DNA of 64,000 nucleotides from Paludibacteraceae bacterium (lineage in GTDB: Bacteria; Bacteroidota; Bacteroidia; Bacteroidales; Paludibacteraceae), in contig JAFSLP010000075.1 in NCBI GenBank assembly GCA_017448345.1, positions 33,265 through 97,264 of the forward strand, in the 5' to 3' direction. Positions 62,012 to 64,000 of the stretch are shown in pieces. Position numbers and translations under genes: made by a program. The notes under the pieces are model-generated. The model saw only the letters and a list, made by a program, of their open reading frames with translations. It ran no database searches and had not been told where the DNA came from. The stretch's first letter is position 1, and each line of letters starts with the position of its first letter.

Positions 62012-63403
62012 ATGCAAATTATGGAACGGAAAAATGTTTTTTGTCTGCTTTTTGTAGCACTTTTGTCATTAAACGGTACGTACGCGGCGTATTATACGGG
62101 TACATGCGGAGAAAATCTCACTTGGCACTTGGATTCCGAAGAAGGACTGTTGGTGGTCTCCGGAGAAGGGGAGATGATTGGCAGTAACTATTGCCTGCCG
62201 CCTGTCAACCAGTATGTAAAGCAGGTACAGCTGCCGGAAGGGCTGACGGCGCTCGGGAACGGGGCGTTGGGAAACCTGCAGAACTTGGAGTCTGTGACTA
62301 TCCCGGAAGGAGTGACCTCCATAGGCGAGCGCGCTTTCTTCTTCTGCCAGAAACTGGAGTCCATACCCCTGCCCGCCGGGCTTGCGTATATAGGAAAAGG
62401 AGCTTTTCAGGACTGTACGCACCTCAAGTCCATAACCGTTCCTTCCGCCACGAAAACCATTGAGCAGGGAGCTTTCTTTGGCTGTTCGCGCATGACTTCC
62501 GTCACCCTGCCTGAAGACTTGCAAATCATCTATGCCAATACCTTTCAGGACTGCAAAGCGTTGACGCAGATTGACCTGCCTGCCTCCCTCACCTCTATCG
62601 GGGAACAGGCGTTTGCAGGAGACGTTGCGCTTGCTGTCATCACCTGTCAGGCTCTCACACCCCCTGCTATCGTGGAGAGCACTTTCTCCGGCGTGCCCGA
62701 CGAGACGCTGCTTGAGGTGCCGGACGAGAGCTATTATCTCTATAAGAATGACACCTACTGGGGGCGTTTCCGCATGAAAGATGCGCCATATGAGGAGATT
62801 CCGGCAAAGGTGACGGTGGACCCCGGAGAGACAACAGCCATGTTCGCGTGGCCCGCTGACACACAGGCTTCATCCTATCAGATAGATATTTACAAAGACG
62901 GTGCGGTCTTCTGCAAACTCACTCTCGGTCCCAAAGGACAGCTCCTCGCCATAGCGTTCTCCCTGCCTCAACGCAAAAATGACCAAATGGCAAATGACCA
63001 AATAAATGCCCAAATGGTAAATGACCAAATAAATGCCCAAATAAATGACCAAATGGTAAATGACCAAATGGTAAATAATTCGGTCTTGTCCTTTATGGTC
63101 ACGGGCTTGGACGAAGCGTCGCGGTATAACTATGTGCTCTCCGCCTTGGACGCTGACGGCAAACCCATACACGTCTATACAGGCGATTTCGCCACGCTCG
63201 GCTATCAAGGCGAACTCAAAGGCGGAGGCGATGAGGTCATTCCTACGCCGCCCATCGTGCCCGGAGACCCCGAGTCACCGGCTACGGATGTCCCGTCGCT
63301 GATTCAGCCTGCCCGTACAAGCGTCAAACTCTTCCGTGACGGACAGCTCCTGCTGCTTCTCGGCAACCAAACCTACGACATCTCCGGCAAACGCCTTGAG
63401 TAG
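62012..63403 (+). CDS. Small BspA-like leucine-rich-repeat surface protein (463 aa)
   Basis: Signal peptide (ERKNVFCLLFVALLSLNGTYA), then a short N-terminal domain (TCGENLTWHLDSEEGLLVVS) typical of BspA-like proteins. About six LRR_5 repeats follow at 70-225 (VTSIGERAFFFCQKLESIPL, TKTIEQGAFFGCSRMTSVTL), then a fibronectin-III-like domain (about 267-398) that is split by 34 residues (NDQMANDQINAQMVND...) from the AAATGACC repeat. The end RTSVKLFRDGQLLLLLGNQT fits the tail shared with the large proteins. ATG 62021 is an alternative start. It has its own strong promoter. Confidence 0.88.
   Translation: MQIMERKNVFCLLFVALLSLNGTYAAYYTGTCGENLTWHLDSEEGLLVVSGEGEMIGSNYCLPPVNQYVKQVQLPEGLTALGNGALGNLQNLESVTIPEGVTSIGERAFFFCQKLESIPLPAGLAYIGKGAFQDCTHLKSITVPSATKTIEQGAFFGCSRMTSVTLPEDLQIIYANTFQDCKALTQIDLPASLTSIGEQAFAGDVALAVITCQALTPPAIVESTFSGVPDETLLEVPDESYYLYKNDTYWGRFRMKDAPYEEIPAKVTVDPGETTAMFAWPADTQASSYQIDIYKDGAVFCKLTLGPKGQLLAIAFSLPQRKNDQMANDQINAQMVNDQINAQINDQMVNDQMVNNSVLSFMVTGLDEASRYNYVLSALDADGKPIHVYTGDFATLGYQGELKGGGDEVIPTPPIVPGDPESPATDVPSLIQPARTSVKLFRDGQLLLLLGNQTYDISGKRLE
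62976..63078. repeat. AAATGACC repeat, longest coding copy
   Basis: About 14 units (AAATGACC, AAATGGC, AAATGCCC, AAATGGT) over 103 bp, fully in frame, placed inside the FN3-like domain of the BspA-like protein. Confidence 0.92.
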
Positions 63404-63698
63404 CCTGCACCCTTTGTCCCTTCTCCTTTGTCCCTTCTCCTTTGTTCCTTTCGGCGGCATTTTTGCCGCCGTTTGCTTTCTTGGTATTTCTTTCTTGGTA
63501 TTCCGTTTTTTTCTTTTTCTTTCTTGGTATTTCTCTTTAGTATTTTTCTTTCTCGGCTGTTTTCTTTCTTGTATTTTTCTTTCTTGGTAGTTTCAGGGCA
63601 ATACAATTGCCCGCTCTCCTCTCCGCATGGTTCCGGATGAGCGCAGCGGTCCGGTCTATCCGGATTTTCCGGTTTTCCACCTTCCATCCCCCAAAAAA
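63404..63698. other. Pyrimidine-rich spacer with repeats
   Basis: CTTTGTCCCTTCTC repeats (63411-63450) are followed by TTTCTTTCTTGGTATTTC repeats (63472-63595). No gene is supported. The last part leads into the promoter at 63699. Confidence 0.65.
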
Positions 63699-63730
63699 TT
63701 TGCATATATCAAATATTTTTTATATCTTTG
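63699..63730 (+). promoter_or_regulatory. Promoter of the last gene
   Basis: TTTG (63699-63702), 20 bp, TATCTTTG (63723-63730), with the same extended TTTGCATATATCAAA as at 61927 and the same TTTGCACTCG downstream. Confidence 0.85.
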
Positions 63731-63844
63731 CACTCGGAAAAACCTATCCATCTATCCTGCGCGTTCGTATCGCTACCTATATATCCTAGACTTTGTTATT
63801 TTCGAACCATACCTAAACAGCATAATATCAACCGTTTACGCCCC

Positions 63845-64000
63845 ATGTCACAACACTTGAAAACACGCGTAATCCGCCGTTTGAAGTCCGTTGACTGCAC
63901 TTTTGTGTCACTTCCGGCAGGTTCCACTCCCCATAAAAGGGGCGTGTACTACTTTCGTTTCTGTGCGGGCGTGGAGTGCTACTGGGGTACCATGGATTAC
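63845..64000 (+). CDS. Unrecognised gene, 5' part only
   Basis: An open frame from ATG 63845 to the window end (52 codons): MSQHLKTRVIRRLKSVDCTF, then a Gly/Tyr-rich stretch (KRGVYYFRFCAGVECYWGTM). It has no signal peptide. The promoter at 63699-63730 gives a leader of about 108 nt. No family can be named from so short a piece. Confidence 0.5.
   Translation, partial: MSQHLKTRVIRRLKSVDCTFVSLPAGSTPHKRGVYYFRFCAGVECYWGTMDY

Overview
The window comes from a Bacteroidales bacterium (phylum Bacteroidota). The support is several promoters of the Bacteroidota type (TTTG, 19-20 bp, TAnnTTTG), almost no Shine-Dalgarno sequences, the type IX secretion regulator PorX, many BspA-like leucine-rich-repeat and InlB-type surface proteins, a Bacteroidales-type short adenylate kinase and TPR/outer-membrane-barrel pairs. 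The family cannot be fixed from the sequence. No rRNA, tRNA, transposase, phage gene or CRISPR array was seen.

Layout. 1-0.67 kb is the 3' end of a GH105-type glycosidase. 0.8-8.1 kb holds a 2226-residue secreted repeat protein translationally coupled to a small membrane protein. 8.2-18.2 kb (minus strand) looks like one long operon: potA-potB-potC-potD for polyamine uptake, then a 983-residue TPR protein and an outer-membrane barrel. 18.2-19.2 kb is a repeat-rich intergenic region. 19.2-46.5 kb is a surface-protein island: a membrane-anchored TPR/AraC-type regulator, five very large BspA-like proteins, a small secreted protein and a lipoprotein, with a recurring stem-loop between most of them. 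46.7-60.4 kb is mainly housekeeping: CNNM/CBS protein, SmpB, aquaporin, GpmI, small lipoprotein, PASTA protein, RluD, PorX, a nuclease/phosphatase-fold protein, rhomboid, HU, adenylate kinase, Obg and a CLC channel. 60.4-63.4 kb is a second regulator/surface pair: a TPR-TM-LuxR-like protein divergent from a smaller BspA-like protein. The window ends in the first 52 codons of an unrecognised gene.

The most unusual signal is a dense population of short tandem repeats, mostly in 7-nt (or 7+8-nt) units. They occur between genes and also inside genes, in frame. They encode parts of signal peptides (PotD, the TPR protein, the barrel protein, PotC), loops of housekeeping enzymes (RluD, PotA), C-terminal tails (Obg) and the linkers just before a conserved C-terminal tail of the surface proteins. 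They resemble in style the heptanucleotide STRR repeats known from cyanobacteria, but here they contribute to protein sequence. A second recurring element is a 12-bp stem-loop (GGTAGTACGGCA / TGCCGTACTATC) after four of the large surface genes and the lipoprotein gene. A third is a 36-bp sequence present once in each orientation upstream of two giant surface genes.

Working together: the surface proteins probably form an exported adhesin repertoire, possibly sent out by type IX secretion (PorX is present and the proteins share a C-terminal tail) and controlled by the adjacent membrane-spanning TPR-HTH regulators. All functions are inferred from sequence motifs read by eye.
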